A DNA stretch of 64,000 bases from Marinobacter sp050379415 (lineage in GTDB: Bacteria; Pseudomonadota; Gammaproteobacteria; Pseudomonadales; Oleiphilaceae): NCBI RefSeq assembly GCF_050379415.1, contig NZ_JBNRLS010000003.1, positions 496,001-560,000 of the forward strand, given 5' to 3'. The position numbers were made by a program, and so were the translations under genes. How positions within the stretch are numbered: the first letter of the stretch is position 1; each line of letters opens with the position of its first letter. Positions 1 through 7,846 of this stretch are shown here, piece after piece. Under the pieces are notes generated by a model that did not search any database, was not told the DNA's origin, and was given only the letters and a program-made list of their open reading frames with translations.

Positions 1-1265
1 AGCTCGGAGCCAATCGGACCACCGCCCAGTACCAGCAAGCGCTCCGGTTGTTCCTGTAGCTCCCACAGGTTGTCGGAAGTCAGTGGCTGCATGTCTTCAA
101 GCCCCGGGATCGGCGGCATGGCTGGCTTGCCACCAGTGGCGACAATGATGCCGCGCGCAGTCAATCGATCGGTACGGCCATCGTTGTGCCGAACCTCCAG
201 TTCCCAGGGAGATACGAAACTCGCCTCGCCAGAGATGCAATCCACACCCAACTTGCGGTAGCGCTCGGGGGAATCGTGGGGCTCGACCTTGGCCATCACG
301 TCCTTGACCCGGTTCATGATGTTCTTGAACGAGCCTTTGACCGGCACCGATTCCAGCCCATAGCGGTTGGCATGACGTAGCGTGTCTGCAGCCTTGGCGC
401 TGCGAATCAGGGCCTTGGAAGGCACGCAGCCGGTGTTGAGACAGTCACCGCCCATTTTGTGCTTCTCGATCAGCGCCACTTTTGCCTTGACTGCCGCGGC
501 GATGTAGGCCGAAACCAGTCCTGCCGAACCGCCGCCAATGACCAGCAGGTTGTAGTCAAAATGCTCGGGTTTCTGCCAACCGGCATACACCCGCCGACGG
601 CGGATAAAGCCCACGACAAACTTGGCAATAAGGGGGAACAGCCCGAGCAGGGCGAAGGACAGGAGCAGGTCGGCGGACACGATGTCGCCAGTGGACTGGA
701 TCTGACCCAGCTGGGTGCCGGCATTTACATAGACAAAGGTCCCCGGCAGCATGGCAATCCAGCTAACCAGGGCATAAGTGCGCAACTTCATGCCGGTCAG
801 GCCCATGGCCAGATTGATCAAAAAGAACGGGAATACCGGCACAAGACGAAGTGTTGCCAGGTAGAACACGCCATCTTTCTCAATGCCACGATCAATTTTC
901 CCGATGGTAGTCCTGTATCTATTCAGCAGCGTGTCACGCAGCAAGAAACGAGCGATCAGAAACGCAAGCGATGCACCTGCCGTTGAGGCGATAGACACGG
1001 TGATCAGACCATACCAGTTGCCAAAAAACGCCCCGCCTGCCAACGTCATGACCGCAGCCCCGGGTAACGAAAGAGCGGTCACAAACACATAGGCGATGCC
1101 ATATAGCCCGAGCGCGAACACAAGGTGCTCGCTGATCCACTGCTCCAGGGCTAACCGATTCGTTTTCAGCGCGTCCAGCGTAAGCCACTCATTGCCACCG
1201 AGCCCCCAGAATATGACGACCGCGACGACGATCGTTCCAATAAGGACCAGTTTGCCAGTCTTCAT
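1..1265 (-). CDS. TVP38-domain / FAD-dependent disulfide oxidoreductase fusion (5' part)
   Basis: The protein runs off the left edge of the window, so only its N-terminal part is visible. Residues of about 1-220 form a TVP38/DedA-like membrane domain with several hydrophobic helices. A flavoprotein follows, with the FAD motif GGGSAGLVSAYIAA and the redox-active disulfide motif GGDCLNTGCVPSKAL of mercuric reductase and dihydrolipoamide dehydrogenase relatives. This fusion architecture is known in proteobacteria and is often annotated as mercuric reductase, but no N-terminal HMA metal-binding domain is seen, so mercury reduction is not implied. I chose the ATG at 1265 because GGAG lies 5 nt upstream; an in-frame ATG at 1277 is the alternative. 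The substrate is unknown. Confidence 0.85.
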   Translation of the reverse strand, partial: MKTGKLVLIGTIVVAVVIFWGLGGNEWLTLDALKTNRLALEQWISEHLVFALGLYGIAYVFVTALSLPGAAVMTLAGGAFFGNWYGLITVSIASTAGASLAFLIARFLLRDTLLNRYRTTIGKIDRGIEKDGVFYLATLRLVPVFPFFLINLAMGLTGMKLRTYALVSWIAMLPGTFVYVNAGTQLGQIQSTGDIVSADLLLSFALLGLFPLIAKFVVGFIRRRRVYAGWQKPEHFDYNLLVIGGGSAGLVSAYIAAAVKAKVALIEKHKMGGDCLNTGCVPSKALIRSAKAADTLRHANRYGLESVPVKGSFKNIMNRVKDVMAKVEPHDSPERYRKLGVDCISGEASFVSPWELEVRHNDGRTDRLTARGIIVATGGKPAMPPIPGLEDMQPLTSDNLWELQEQPERLLVLGGGPIGSE

Positions 1266-1582
1266 GAGCTTCTCCATGAATGGTGTATCTGTATGCTGAA
1301 CACCCCAAGCGCCAATATGTTACATGCGGAGCTGTTCACATCATCCAGCCTACCTCATACCTACGCCATAATTTGTCACAGAGTTCTATATATTCAGTAA
1401 ACCCACGATAAATATGACGCCCTGGCCTCCGGTTCAGGCCCCGACGACTCTCTCACATTGATGCGCCTGGAGTTGACCCGTGGTCTGAAGTAAAATTTTT
1501 GAGTGCTCACTCAAATTTCAGGAACTTCTATCTTATCCAAAGGACTATCAAGCATAAATCAACGAACTCGGGAAGCAGGGGC
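1266..1582. other. intergenic region between divergent genes
   Basis: This stretch of about 315 bases separates the flavoprotein fusion (minus) from the ECF sigma factor gene (plus). It is more AT-rich than its surroundings. The only clear structure is the perfect palindrome at 1498-1515. Promoters for both flanking genes should lie here, but I see no convincing paired -35/-10 elements. Confidence 0.5.
1498..1515. promoter_or_regulatory. 18-bp perfect palindrome upstream of the ECF sigma gene
   Basis: The arms TTTGAGTG and CACTCAAA are exact reverse complements around a CT centre, giving TTTGAGTGCTCACTCAAA. It lies about 70 bases upstream of the chosen sigma-factor start. This is the size and symmetry of an operator for a dimeric repressor such as a TetR-family protein. 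The cognate regulator is not obvious in the window. A role is inferred from position and symmetry only. Confidence 0.45.
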
Positions 1583-2197
1583 ATGCCAGTCAGGGAAGGG
1601 TCAGAACAAGACCTCATTACGTTGCTCAAAGCGCAGGACGGTCAGGCATTCAGTGAGGCTGTCTCAACCTACACGCCTGGTATGATGGCCGTCGCCAGAT
1701 TCTATCTTGATCCTTCAACGGCAGAGGAAGTGGTCCAGGACTGTTGGGTAACGGTCATTGACGCGATAGAGAAATTCGAAGGTCGCTCCGGCCTGAAAAC
1801 CTGGTTGCACCGGATCGTCGCAAACCGGTGCAAGAACAAGCTCCGCGCCAGCAAACGTGAAGTCGCTACCGATTTTTCCGAGAGTCTCGAGCCGGAGCTG
1901 GCCGAACGATTCAACGCCACCGGCCGTTGGGATGTGCCGCCAAAGCTGCAATTCCACGAATCCGCCGATACCCTTATGGAAAATGGCGCACTCAGTGATT
2001 GCCTCGACAAACACCTCTCCGCTCTGCCGGAATCCCAGCGCTCTGCCCTGATGCTCTACGAAGCCCACCAGCACAAATCCGAGGATGTCTGTAACATTCT
2101 GGATGTCAGTGCCTCTAACCTTCGGGTACTTTTACACCGTGGTAGGCAGAAGATCTTTCTCATGGTGGAAACCTTCCAGGAGACGGGCGAATGTTAA
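1583..2197 (+). CDS. ECF-type RNA polymerase sigma factor
   Basis: A 204-residue sigma-70 family protein. Region 2 spans about residues 15-80, with the typical EEVVQDCWVTVIDAIEKF and GLKTWLHRIVANRCKNKLR segments. Region 4 spans about 145-195, with LPESQRSALMLYE and a DVCNILDVSASNLRVLLHRG helix-turn-helix. Regions 1 and 3 are absent, as in extracytoplasmic-function sigma factors. The ATG at 1583 has GGAAGCAGGGG just upstream; the reading frame stays open to 1499, but that extension overlaps a palindrome and does not look like sigma-factor sequence. The stop overlaps the start of the next gene, a zinc-finger anti-sigma candidate, so the pair is co-translated. The target promoters are not known; the convergent cysteine-repeat cytochrome operon is a plausible target by proximity. 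Confidence 0.9.
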   Translation: MPVREGSEQDLITLLKAQDGQAFSEAVSTYTPGMMAVARFYLDPSTAEEVVQDCWVTVIDAIEKFEGRSGLKTWLHRIVANRCKNKLRASKREVATDFSESLEPELAERFNATGRWDVPPKLQFHESADTLMENGALSDCLDKHLSALPESQRSALMLYEAHQHKSEDVCNILDVSASNLRVLLHRGRQKIFLMVETFQETGEC

Positions 2198-2451
2198 TGT
2201 GCAGGGACCTGGCCGAAATAGCCAGTGACTACATCGATGGCGAACTCAGCGGCCGGCAGAACCTGTCCGTGAAAATGCACCTGATGATGTGCAAGGACTG
2301 CCGGACCTTTATCGGCAACCTGCGCGCAAGTACCGAGCTTATGCAGGCGCACTCCGCCGGCCACCCGGACGAGGAACTCCTGCGCCGGATCGACGAACGG
2401 GTCTCCGAAGCACTCAAGACGCGAAGAACCCGGGACAAGGACGACGAATGA
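2191..2451 (+). CDS. zf-HC2-type anti-sigma factor
   Basis: An 86-residue soluble protein starting MLMCRDLAEIASDYIDGELS and carrying HLMMCKDC, the HxxxCxxC zinc-binding core of ZAS/zf-HC2 anti-sigma proteins. No transmembrane segment follows, so it is probably a cytoplasmic anti-sigma factor. That would fit redox or metal sensing through the zinc cysteines better than envelope sensing, which is an inference. It overlaps the end of the ECF sigma gene by 7 nt, typical of sigma/anti-sigma operons. The C-terminus is charged and probably disordered (KTRRTRDKDDE). Confidence 0.85.
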   Translation: MLMCRDLAEIASDYIDGELSGRQNLSVKMHLMMCKDCRTFIGNLRASTELMQAHSAGHPDEELLRRIDERVSEALKTRRTRDKDDE

Positions 2452-2470
2452 ATGTTCCCGGCGTGGGAGA

Positions 2471-3223
2471 TCACACTTCCGGAATTTGTTGCCTGCCCTT
2501 GTTTTCTCTTGGACCAACCGCCTGAACTCGTCTTTTCCGTTCGGCCTCAAGCTTGTCCGCCCAACTCTCCACATCGATCGGAATGGTCCCGGTGATTTCC
2601 AGGGAACGATCCTCCAGCACCTGTTCCAGGCTTCGCACTCGCTGTTGCTCAATCACCTCGTCCCGGTGATGCAACAACGCTTCAATTTGGGGCCGGAATG
2701 CCCGAACCATGGACGTCAGCCACCGGTTCACCGGCCAGCTGGGATAAGCATGGTCAATGGCGAACCGATCCAGCACGGTCACAGTCGTTGCGGCCGGTAA
2801 CCAGCTCTCATCGGTCACCCAGCGATTTACCGTGAACAGGGCGGTGGGATAGCCCCAGGCATCCATGGATATGGCAATCAGGTGCGCCACCCGGTCCCCG
2901 CCCGTGGGCCCCATGGCTGGCTCTGCCCCCTCAGGTAATGAAGCGTCGCGAAGGAACAGATGGAAATGGCCATGTTCCGCGTAGTCTTCCCGGTGGGCGT
3001 GGTAGTAATACTGGGACGCCGTCTCCCGGTCATAGACGTCCTCTTTCGGGTAATGATCCATTTCATAGAAAGGCCCCTGGCCCTTGAGCACTTCCCCAAC
3101 CACATTCAACCCGCCTTTCTCCAACACCCGATAACACTCCCGGATATCGTCAATGGCCGCCAGGCTGATTGCGAGCTGCGCGTCGGTCAGGCTCGCCAGC
3201 CTCGGAATACGAAGTTCTGTCAT
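2471..3223 (-). CDS. conserved hypothetical protein with HxHxH-like motif (DUF6969-like)
   Basis: A 250-residue soluble protein with no signal peptide. The centre is rich in aromatic residues and histidine: the QYYYHAHRED segment is followed by EHGHFHLFL at about residues 90-115, and the next block reads GGDRVAHLIAISMDAWGYP. The clustered histidines could bind a metal. From memory it resembles proteins grouped as DUF6969, but I cannot confirm this here. It is the second gene of an operon with the cysteine-repeat cytochrome, 72 bases downstream of it, and has the RBS AGGAGGTGA. A 14-bp hairpin lies between the two genes. It converges on the ECF anti-sigma gene. No enzymatic function is claimed. 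Confidence 0.75.
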   Translation of the reverse strand: MTELRIPRLASLTDAQLAISLAAIDDIRECYRVLEKGGLNVVGEVLKGQGPFYEMDHYPKEDVYDRETASQYYYHAHREDYAEHGHFHLFLRDASLPEGAEPAMGPTGGDRVAHLIAISMDAWGYPTALFTVNRWVTDESWLPAATTVTVLDRFAIDHAYPSWPVNRWLTSMVRAFRPQIEALLHHRDEVIEQQRVRSLEQVLEDRSLEITGTIPIDVESWADKLEAERKRRVQAVGPRENKGRQQIPEV

Positions 3224-3241
3224 AGCCTTTCACCTCCTGGC

Positions 3242-3275
3242 GGCGCGACTTCCGGAAATTCCCGGAAGTCGCGCC
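3242..3275 (-). promoter_or_regulatory. intercistronic 14-bp hairpin
   Basis: GGCGCGACTTCCGG and CCGGAAGTCGCGCC form a perfect 14-bp stem around a 6-base loop, between the stop of the cysteine-repeat cytochrome and the RBS of the next gene. There is no T-run on either side, so it is unlikely to be a simple intrinsic terminator. It may stabilise the upstream mRNA or tune the expression ratio of the two genes. Confidence 0.6.
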
Positions 3276-3295
3276 CATGAACATTTTCAGCAACC

Positions 3296-4120
3296 TCAGG
3301 CAGCGGCATCTGCCAGCCGTTTCCCGGCACTGGCGGAACAGGGGTTCTTCGCCGCACACGGATTTTTGGTTGCACACGGATTTTTCGTGGCGCAGGGGTT
3401 TTTACCGGCACACGGGTTGCAGGCACCGCATTTACCACCCTTCAGAGCACACGGATTAGCCGCCAGTTGCTCCTGGACCTTACCCATATAGGTGGTGAGG
3501 GCCGCCAGCTGTTCACCACTCCAGTCCAGAGGCTCGGCTGCCATGGGCTGAACCATGCAGATCTGGACCATCTCATCCAGATGCACCGAATCCATACCAA
3601 ACATGTCGCGAGCCATGGCCACGGAGTGCGGATAGGCCTTGGCAAAGGTGGCATTGTAGCCGGCGCCATCGTTATGGCAGGTCGAGCAGGACAGGCCATT
3701 GCCGCTGAGAGAGGTATCTTTGAACAGTTTCTCCCCCAGTGCCATCAGCTTGCAGGGGTTCCCCTCATAGGGCTGATAGTTGGCCGGCCTGGAGACCTTC
3801 TTGGCGGCACAGGAATTGGGTTTGGCGCCACACTTCCCCGAAGCCGCACAGGGGTTACAGGTCTTTGTGGCACAGGGGTTCTTTGCGGCACATGGATTTT
3901 TGGTGGCACAGGGGTTTTTGGCTGCGCAGGGGTTACACCCGGCCTTGCAGTACTGCTCTGCCTTGCATTTGTTCTTGCACGGAGAACAGGGGCTACAGGC
4001 TGCCGCTGCGAGCCCGCCGGTGCCCAGCATGGCCGTCACCAGAGCCGCAGACCACCAGGTGGCGCGTCGATGTTCGAACGAAGTGCGAATCGCATTTCTC
4101 AGAGGATGAATTGTGGACAT
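3296..4120 (-). CDS. exported monoheme c-type cytochrome flanked by Cys-rich KNPCA repeats
   Basis: A 274-residue protein. An N-terminal hydrophobic signal segment (ALVTAMLGTGGLAAAA) is followed by a cysteine-rich block at about residues 41-108 with 14 cysteines, including CSPCSPC, GCNPC and a six-residue KNPCA(A/T) repeat. A cytochrome c domain occupies about 110-220 and has one CSTCH heme-binding motif; DMFGM and CMVQPM supply candidate axial methionines. The C-terminal tail at about 222-265 carries 8 more cysteines in the same repeat. The RBS GGGAGAGAGA precedes the ATG. The heme domain implies periplasmic electron transfer. The repeats could bind metal or form disulfides, but no function is established. 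It is the first gene of an operon with the uncharacterised protein at 2471-3223 and faces an ECF sigma/anti-sigma pair. Confidence 0.85.
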   Translation of the reverse strand: MSTIHPLRNAIRTSFEHRRATWWSAALVTAMLGTGGLAAAACSPCSPCKNKCKAEQYCKAGCNPCAAKNPCATKNPCAAKNPCATKTCNPCAASGKCGAKPNSCAAKKVSRPANYQPYEGNPCKLMALGEKLFKDTSLSGNGLSCSTCHNDGAGYNATFAKAYPHSVAMARDMFGMDSVHLDEMVQICMVQPMAAEPLDWSGEQLAALTTYMGKVQEQLAANPCALKGGKCGACNPCAGKNPCATKNPCATKNPCAAKNPCSASAGKRLADAAA

Positions 4121-4205
4121 TGTCTCTCTCCCTGATCATGGAGTTATGGTTCGGGCCTTCAGAGCCCGTCGCCGCCCGAAGGGACGGTCAGGAAAGAGAC
4201 ACATG

Positions 4206-4217
4206 AGTTCCGGAACT
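4206..4217. promoter_or_regulatory. 12-bp palindrome upstream of the cysteine-repeat cytochrome
   Basis: AGTTCCGGAACT is a perfect 12-bp palindrome about 86 bases upstream of the cytochrome start, between that operon and the divergent ADP-ribosylglycohydrolase gene. It contains GGAAC, the core of many ECF sigma -35 elements, in both orientations. I could not pair it with a convincing -10, so both operator and promoter roles are speculative. Confidence 0.3.
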
Positions 4218-4378
4218 ATTACACCGATCTGAAAAACTTATCGGCATCAGATATGGGTCCGACGCATGACCGACAAGGAACTGCATACCAATGACGGGCA
4301 CCGGACAACTGCGTACAGTTGGTCTGTGGAGTTTGCATTCCTGACCCTGAACTCCGATGCTGCCAACGAGGATTTCTG

Positions 4379-5554
4379 ATGACCAGCCCCTTAACCAATG
4401 ACAGAAAACCTAACATTATCGCCGCCCTGGCCGGCGGCTGGGTAGCAGACGCGGCCAGCCTCGGTTTGCACTGGCTTTATGACAGCCCGCGAATTCTGGA
4501 GGTAGGTGGCCAGTCTCCGGAATTCCTGCCACCAAAGGCCGACAACTTCAAAGGCGGATTCGGTTACTTTGCCCACGAAGGCAAACAGTCCGGTGATATC
4601 AGTCATTACGGAGCGGCCACCGGGGTACTGACCGACAGCCTCCTGGCCAGTGAAGGCAAACTTGAAATCCGCGATTACCAGCGGCGCTTTCGGGCGTACT
4701 TCGGGCCGGGTGGTCAGTGGCAGGGCTATATCGACAACCCGACGCGGGTCACCCTGAACAATCTGAACACCATTGAGCAGGAAGCCATTGAACAGGCCCA
4801 ATCAACCGTCAGGGCCGAATTGACCGATCGGCAACGGCGGATACTGGTGCAAAAGGTACTGCCCTACACGCGGCGCCTGAGTGGCGACCAGCTGGCGGGA
4901 CCGGTTCGCAAGGCCATTGACCTGACCTACCATGAAACGGAGGTTCAGGAAGCGGGCGTTTACCTCGCTGAAACCATCGACCAGCACCTGGTGCCGGAAA
5001 GCGGCGCCGACGATATGCAGCTGCCCGCCGTGTCAAAGCTGCCGCCACTGGTGGCCTGTTATTGCGGAAGCGATAAATTGATGGAGATTACCGAAGCCGC
5101 CGTGCGGGTGACCAATCACAACGATGAAGCGGTAGCCTGGGCAAAATGCGCGGCCCGGCTTCTGGATAACCTGTTCCGGGGAGAAACCATGGCCGAAGCC
5201 CTGGCCGCCGCGGCCGCGAAAGCCCCTGACACTGAGCAGCTCAGCCGCGCCGCGGCCTTCGATGGCCTTGATGCTGCCGGCGCAGGCGACCGTTTTGGCC
5301 GTACCTGCTATCTCCACGAAGCCATGCCGGTAATTTTTCACATACTCACTCATGCCAGCAGCTTTGCCGAAGCGGTTCGCGCCAACATACAGTGCGGGGG
5401 CGATTCCTGCGGGCGGGCCTGGATCATTGGGCCAGCCATGGCCGCAATCCACGGTGTCAGCGGTGAGCACGGCATTCCACTAAGCTGGCTGGCACGAGTG
5501 ACCGACTCCCCTAACATTCTCCTGGATATCGAAAGACTGATTTACGGCAGGTAA
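4379..5554 (+). CDS. ADP-ribosylglycohydrolase-superfamily protein (J1-crystallin-like variant)
   Basis: A 391-residue cytosolic protein. The N-terminal AALAGGWVADAASLGLHW block and the C-terminal GGDSCGRAWIIGPAMAAIHG block match the two conserved ends of the DraG/ARH fold. In typical hydrolases the second block reads GGDTDT and supplies two metal-binding Asp residues. Here it is GGDSCGR, resembling J1-crystallin and SelJ-type members, so metal binding and substrate probably differ. The ATG at 4379 follows GAGG 7 nt upstream; the frame is open further upstream but without an RBS. The gene stands alone between the cytochrome operon and an amino acid ABC transporter. Confidence 0.8.
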   Translation: MTSPLTNDRKPNIIAALAGGWVADAASLGLHWLYDSPRILEVGGQSPEFLPPKADNFKGGFGYFAHEGKQSGDISHYGAATGVLTDSLLASEGKLEIRDYQRRFRAYFGPGGQWQGYIDNPTRVTLNNLNTIEQEAIEQAQSTVRAELTDRQRRILVQKVLPYTRRLSGDQLAGPVRKAIDLTYHETEVQEAGVYLAETIDQHLVPESGADDMQLPAVSKLPPLVACYCGSDKLMEITEAAVRVTNHNDEAVAWAKCAARLLDNLFRGETMAEALAAAAAKAPDTEQLSRAAAFDGLDAAGAGDRFGRTCYLHEAMPVIFHILTHASSFAEAVRANIQCGGDSCGRAWIIGPAMAAIHGVSGEHGIPLSWLARVTDSPNILLDIERLIYGR

Positions 5555-5621
5555 TGTGAATCAATTCGCGGTTATCACCACCGTCTACGCTTGAGGTACG
5601 ATGCGTATGAAAGGAGGGTTT

Positions 5622-6377
5622 ATGAAAAAACTATTGATCAATACGTTACTGATGATTTCACTGCTTGCCAGTACGCCTCTGCTTGCCCAGGAAGATCCAC
5701 TGAAAGTCGGAATGTCCGGCCAGTATTTCCCCTTTACCTTCGTTGAGCAGGACCAGCTCAAGGGCTTCGAGGTGGATGTCATGAAGGCCATCGGCAAGGA
5801 GATGGGCCGTGAAATCCAATTTGAAACCGCCAACTTCTCCGGCTTGATGGGCATGCTCGAATCGGGCCGGATCGACACCGTCGCTAACCAGATCACCATC
5901 ACCGAAGAACGCCAGAAGGCCTATATTTTCAGCGAGCCTTACGTTTATGACGGCGCCCAGGTAGTGACCAAAAAAGGCAATACCGAGATACAGGGCGTGG
6001 AAGATCTGAAGGGTAAAACCGTCGCGGTAAACCTGGGGTCCAATTTTGCCGACCTGCTACGGGAGCTGCCCTACTCGGATCAGATCAACATAAAAACCTA
6101 CGAGAGCAATCTGGAGCGGGACACCGCTCTGGGCCGTGTCGATGCCTTTGTCATGGACCGGGTCAGTGCCAGCCAGATTATCAAGGAAAAGCCACTACCT
6201 CTGGAGTTAGCCGGACCCACATTCTCACAGATCACCAACGCCTACCCGTTCCGGGATACCGAGGCGGGCCGCACATTGCGGGACCAGGTGAACAAGGCGC
6301 TGGCCGCTCTGCGAGAAAAAGGCGAGCTTAAAGCCATCTCCGAGAAATGGTTCGGAACCGACATCACAAGGCCCTGA
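5622..6377 (+). CDS. polar amino acid ABC transporter, periplasmic binding protein
   Basis: A 251-residue protein with a clear signal peptide (KKLLINTLLMISLLASTPLLAQ) and an SBP_bac_3 fold. Family hallmarks include LKVGMSGQYFPFTFVEQDQLKG, GFEVDVMKAIGKEMG and FSEPYVYDGAQVVTKKG. It captures a polar amino acid or related solute in the periplasm for the permease and ATPase encoded next. The ATG at 5622 is preceded by AAAGGAGGG, an excellent RBS, so I prefer it to ATG codons 15-21 bases upstream. The ligand cannot be read from sequence; cystine, glutamine and basic amino acids are all transported by relatives. Confidence 0.9.
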   Translation: MKKLLINTLLMISLLASTPLLAQEDPLKVGMSGQYFPFTFVEQDQLKGFEVDVMKAIGKEMGREIQFETANFSGLMGMLESGRIDTVANQITITEERQKAYIFSEPYVYDGAQVVTKKGNTEIQGVEDLKGKTVAVNLGSNFADLLRELPYSDQINIKTYESNLERDTALGRVDAFVMDRVSASQIIKEKPLPLELAGPTFSQITNAYPFRDTEAGRTLRDQVNKALAALREKGELKAISEKWFGTDITRP

Positions 6378-6402
6378 GGGCACAGGCAGAGGCTGATTGC
6401 CC

Positions 6403-7077
6403 ATGGGCATATTAAACGTCGACTATATGCTGGGACTGATACCCGTTCTTCTCGGGTATCTGCCCCTGACCCTGCAACTGGCAGGAACGGGGATGGTGCT
6501 TGCACTGATCCTTGCCTGCCTGTTTGCCGTGGTCCGGGTGCTGCGCATCCCGGTACTCAACCAGCTGACCATCGTTTTCATCTCCTTTTTCAGGGGTACG
6601 CCACTGCTGGTGCAGCTGTTCCTGTTCTACTACGGGCTACCGCAGCTGGTCAGCGCACTGACAGTGATCGACGGCATCACGGCAACGATCATGGGCCTGA
6701 CCATGCACTTTTCCGCCTATATGGCCGAATCGATCCGTGCCGCCATCGTAGGCGTTGACCGCAGCCAGACCGAAGCCGCCCTGTCCATCGGCATGACCAA
6801 CGGCCAGATGATGCGGCGGATTGTTCTGCCCCAGGCCACCCGGGTGGCGCTGCCCACCCTGATGAACTACTTCATCGACATGATCAAGGCAACGTCACTC
6901 GCCTTTACCCTCGGCGTGACCGAACTCATGGGTGCCACCCAGAAAGAAGCCGCCGGCAGCTTCCTGTACTTCGAGGCGTTCATTGTGGCCGCCGTGATCT
7001 ACTGGATCGTGGTGGAGATGCTGTCCAAGCTTCAGCATTACCTGGAACTCCGCCTGAACAAGGCCTATAGCCGATGA
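6403..7077 (+). CDS. polar amino acid ABC transporter, permease
   Basis: A 224-residue inner-membrane protein with about five transmembrane helices. The EAA loop is recognisable in SQTEAALSIGMTNGQMMRRI followed by VLPQATRVALP. It belongs to the His/Glu/Gln permease family and would form the channel with the ATPase encoded next, whose ATG overlaps this stop by 4 nt. The start may be the ATG at 6403 or a TTG at 6397; AGAGG at 6388-6392 lies 10 or 4 nt upstream respectively. Only one permease gene is present, so it probably acts as a homodimer. Confidence 0.9.
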   Translation: MGILNVDYMLGLIPVLLGYLPLTLQLAGTGMVLALILACLFAVVRVLRIPVLNQLTIVFISFFRGTPLLVQLFLFYYGLPQLVSALTVIDGITATIMGLTMHFSAYMAESIRAAIVGVDRSQTEAALSIGMTNGQMMRRIVLPQATRVALPTLMNYFIDMIKATSLAFTLGVTELMGATQKEAAGSFLYFEAFIVAAVIYWIVVEMLSKLQHYLELRLNKAYSR

Positions 7078-7820
7078 TCAAGCTGGAATCACTGAGCAAG
7101 CAGTTTGGGGACACCGTCGTTCTCGACAACATCGATCTGGCCATCGAAAAAGGCGAGATCGTGGTGATCATCGGGCCCTCGGGCACCGGAAAATCCACCC
7201 TGCTGCGTTGCATCAATTTCCTGGAACAGCCCACTGCCGGCACCATGACCGTGGGCGACCTGACCGTGGACGTGAACCGCGCCAGCCGGGCAGAAATCCT
7301 GTCCATGCGGCGGCGAACCGCCTTCGTGTTCCAGAACTATGCCTTGTTTGCCAACAAGACCGCACTGCAGAACATCGCCGAGCGCCTGCTTGTAGTGGAC
7401 AAATGGCCCAAGGAGAACGCGTATAAACGAGCGCGCGAGATCCTGCAGCAGATCGGCCTGGCGGACAAGGCGGATGCCTACCCGGCGGCCATGTCCGGTG
7501 GCCAGCAACAGCGTGTGGGCATTGGCCGTGCCATGGCCACCGGTGCCGAGGTCATCCTGTTTGATGAGCCCACCTCGTCGCTCGACCCCGAATGGGTGGA
7601 GGAAGTGCTGGGGCTGATGAAGCAGCTGGCATCAGAGCGGCAAACCATGATGGTGGTCACCCATGAGATGTCCTTCGCCCGGGATGTTGCGGACCGGGTG
7701 ATCTTCATCGATGGGGGCCGGATCGTGGAACAGGGACCGCCCAGTGAGATTTTCTACAACCCGAAGGATCCCCGAACAAAAGACTTTCTGAAAAAAATTC
7801 TGGCCACCAACCCGGTATGA
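7074..7820 (+). CDS. polar amino acid ABC transporter, ATP-binding protein
   Basis: A 248-residue GlnQ/HisP-type ATPase. Walker A is GPSGTGKST, the signature is MSGGQQQRVGIGRA, Walker B is VILFDEPTSSLDPE, and the switch histidine is in VVTHEMSFARDV. It energises uptake through the adjacent permease. The start ATG overlaps the permease stop (ATGA), showing translational coupling. The gene ends 26 bases before the stop of a convergent SDR gene. Confidence 0.95.
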   Translation: MIKLESLSKQFGDTVVLDNIDLAIEKGEIVVIIGPSGTGKSTLLRCINFLEQPTAGTMTVGDLTVDVNRASRAEILSMRRRTAFVFQNYALFANKTALQNIAERLLVVDKWPKENAYKRAREILQQIGLADKADAYPAAMSGGQQQRVGIGRAMATGAEVILFDEPTSSLDPEWVEEVLGLMKQLASERQTMMVVTHEMSFARDVADRVIFIDGGRIVEQGPPSEIFYNPKDPRTKDFLKKILATNPV

Positions 7821-7846
7821 CTGAGACCCGGAAACACTAACATGAG

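Noticed and set aside
459..986. 175-aa open frame on the plus strand
   Set aside because: It lies wholly antisense to the TVP38-flavoprotein fusion, whose motifs are clear. The composition (Gln- and His-rich) is typical of an antisense shadow.
1520..1558. RpoE-like ECF promoter (GGAACTT with TCAAG) upstream of the sigma gene
   Set aside because: The spacing of about 20 bases between the two boxes is too long for a standard ECF promoter, so autoregulation is not claimed.
3467..4135. 222-aa plus-strand open frame
   Set aside because: It is antisense to the Cys-repeat cytochrome. The long frame arises from the repeats and has no RBS or motif.
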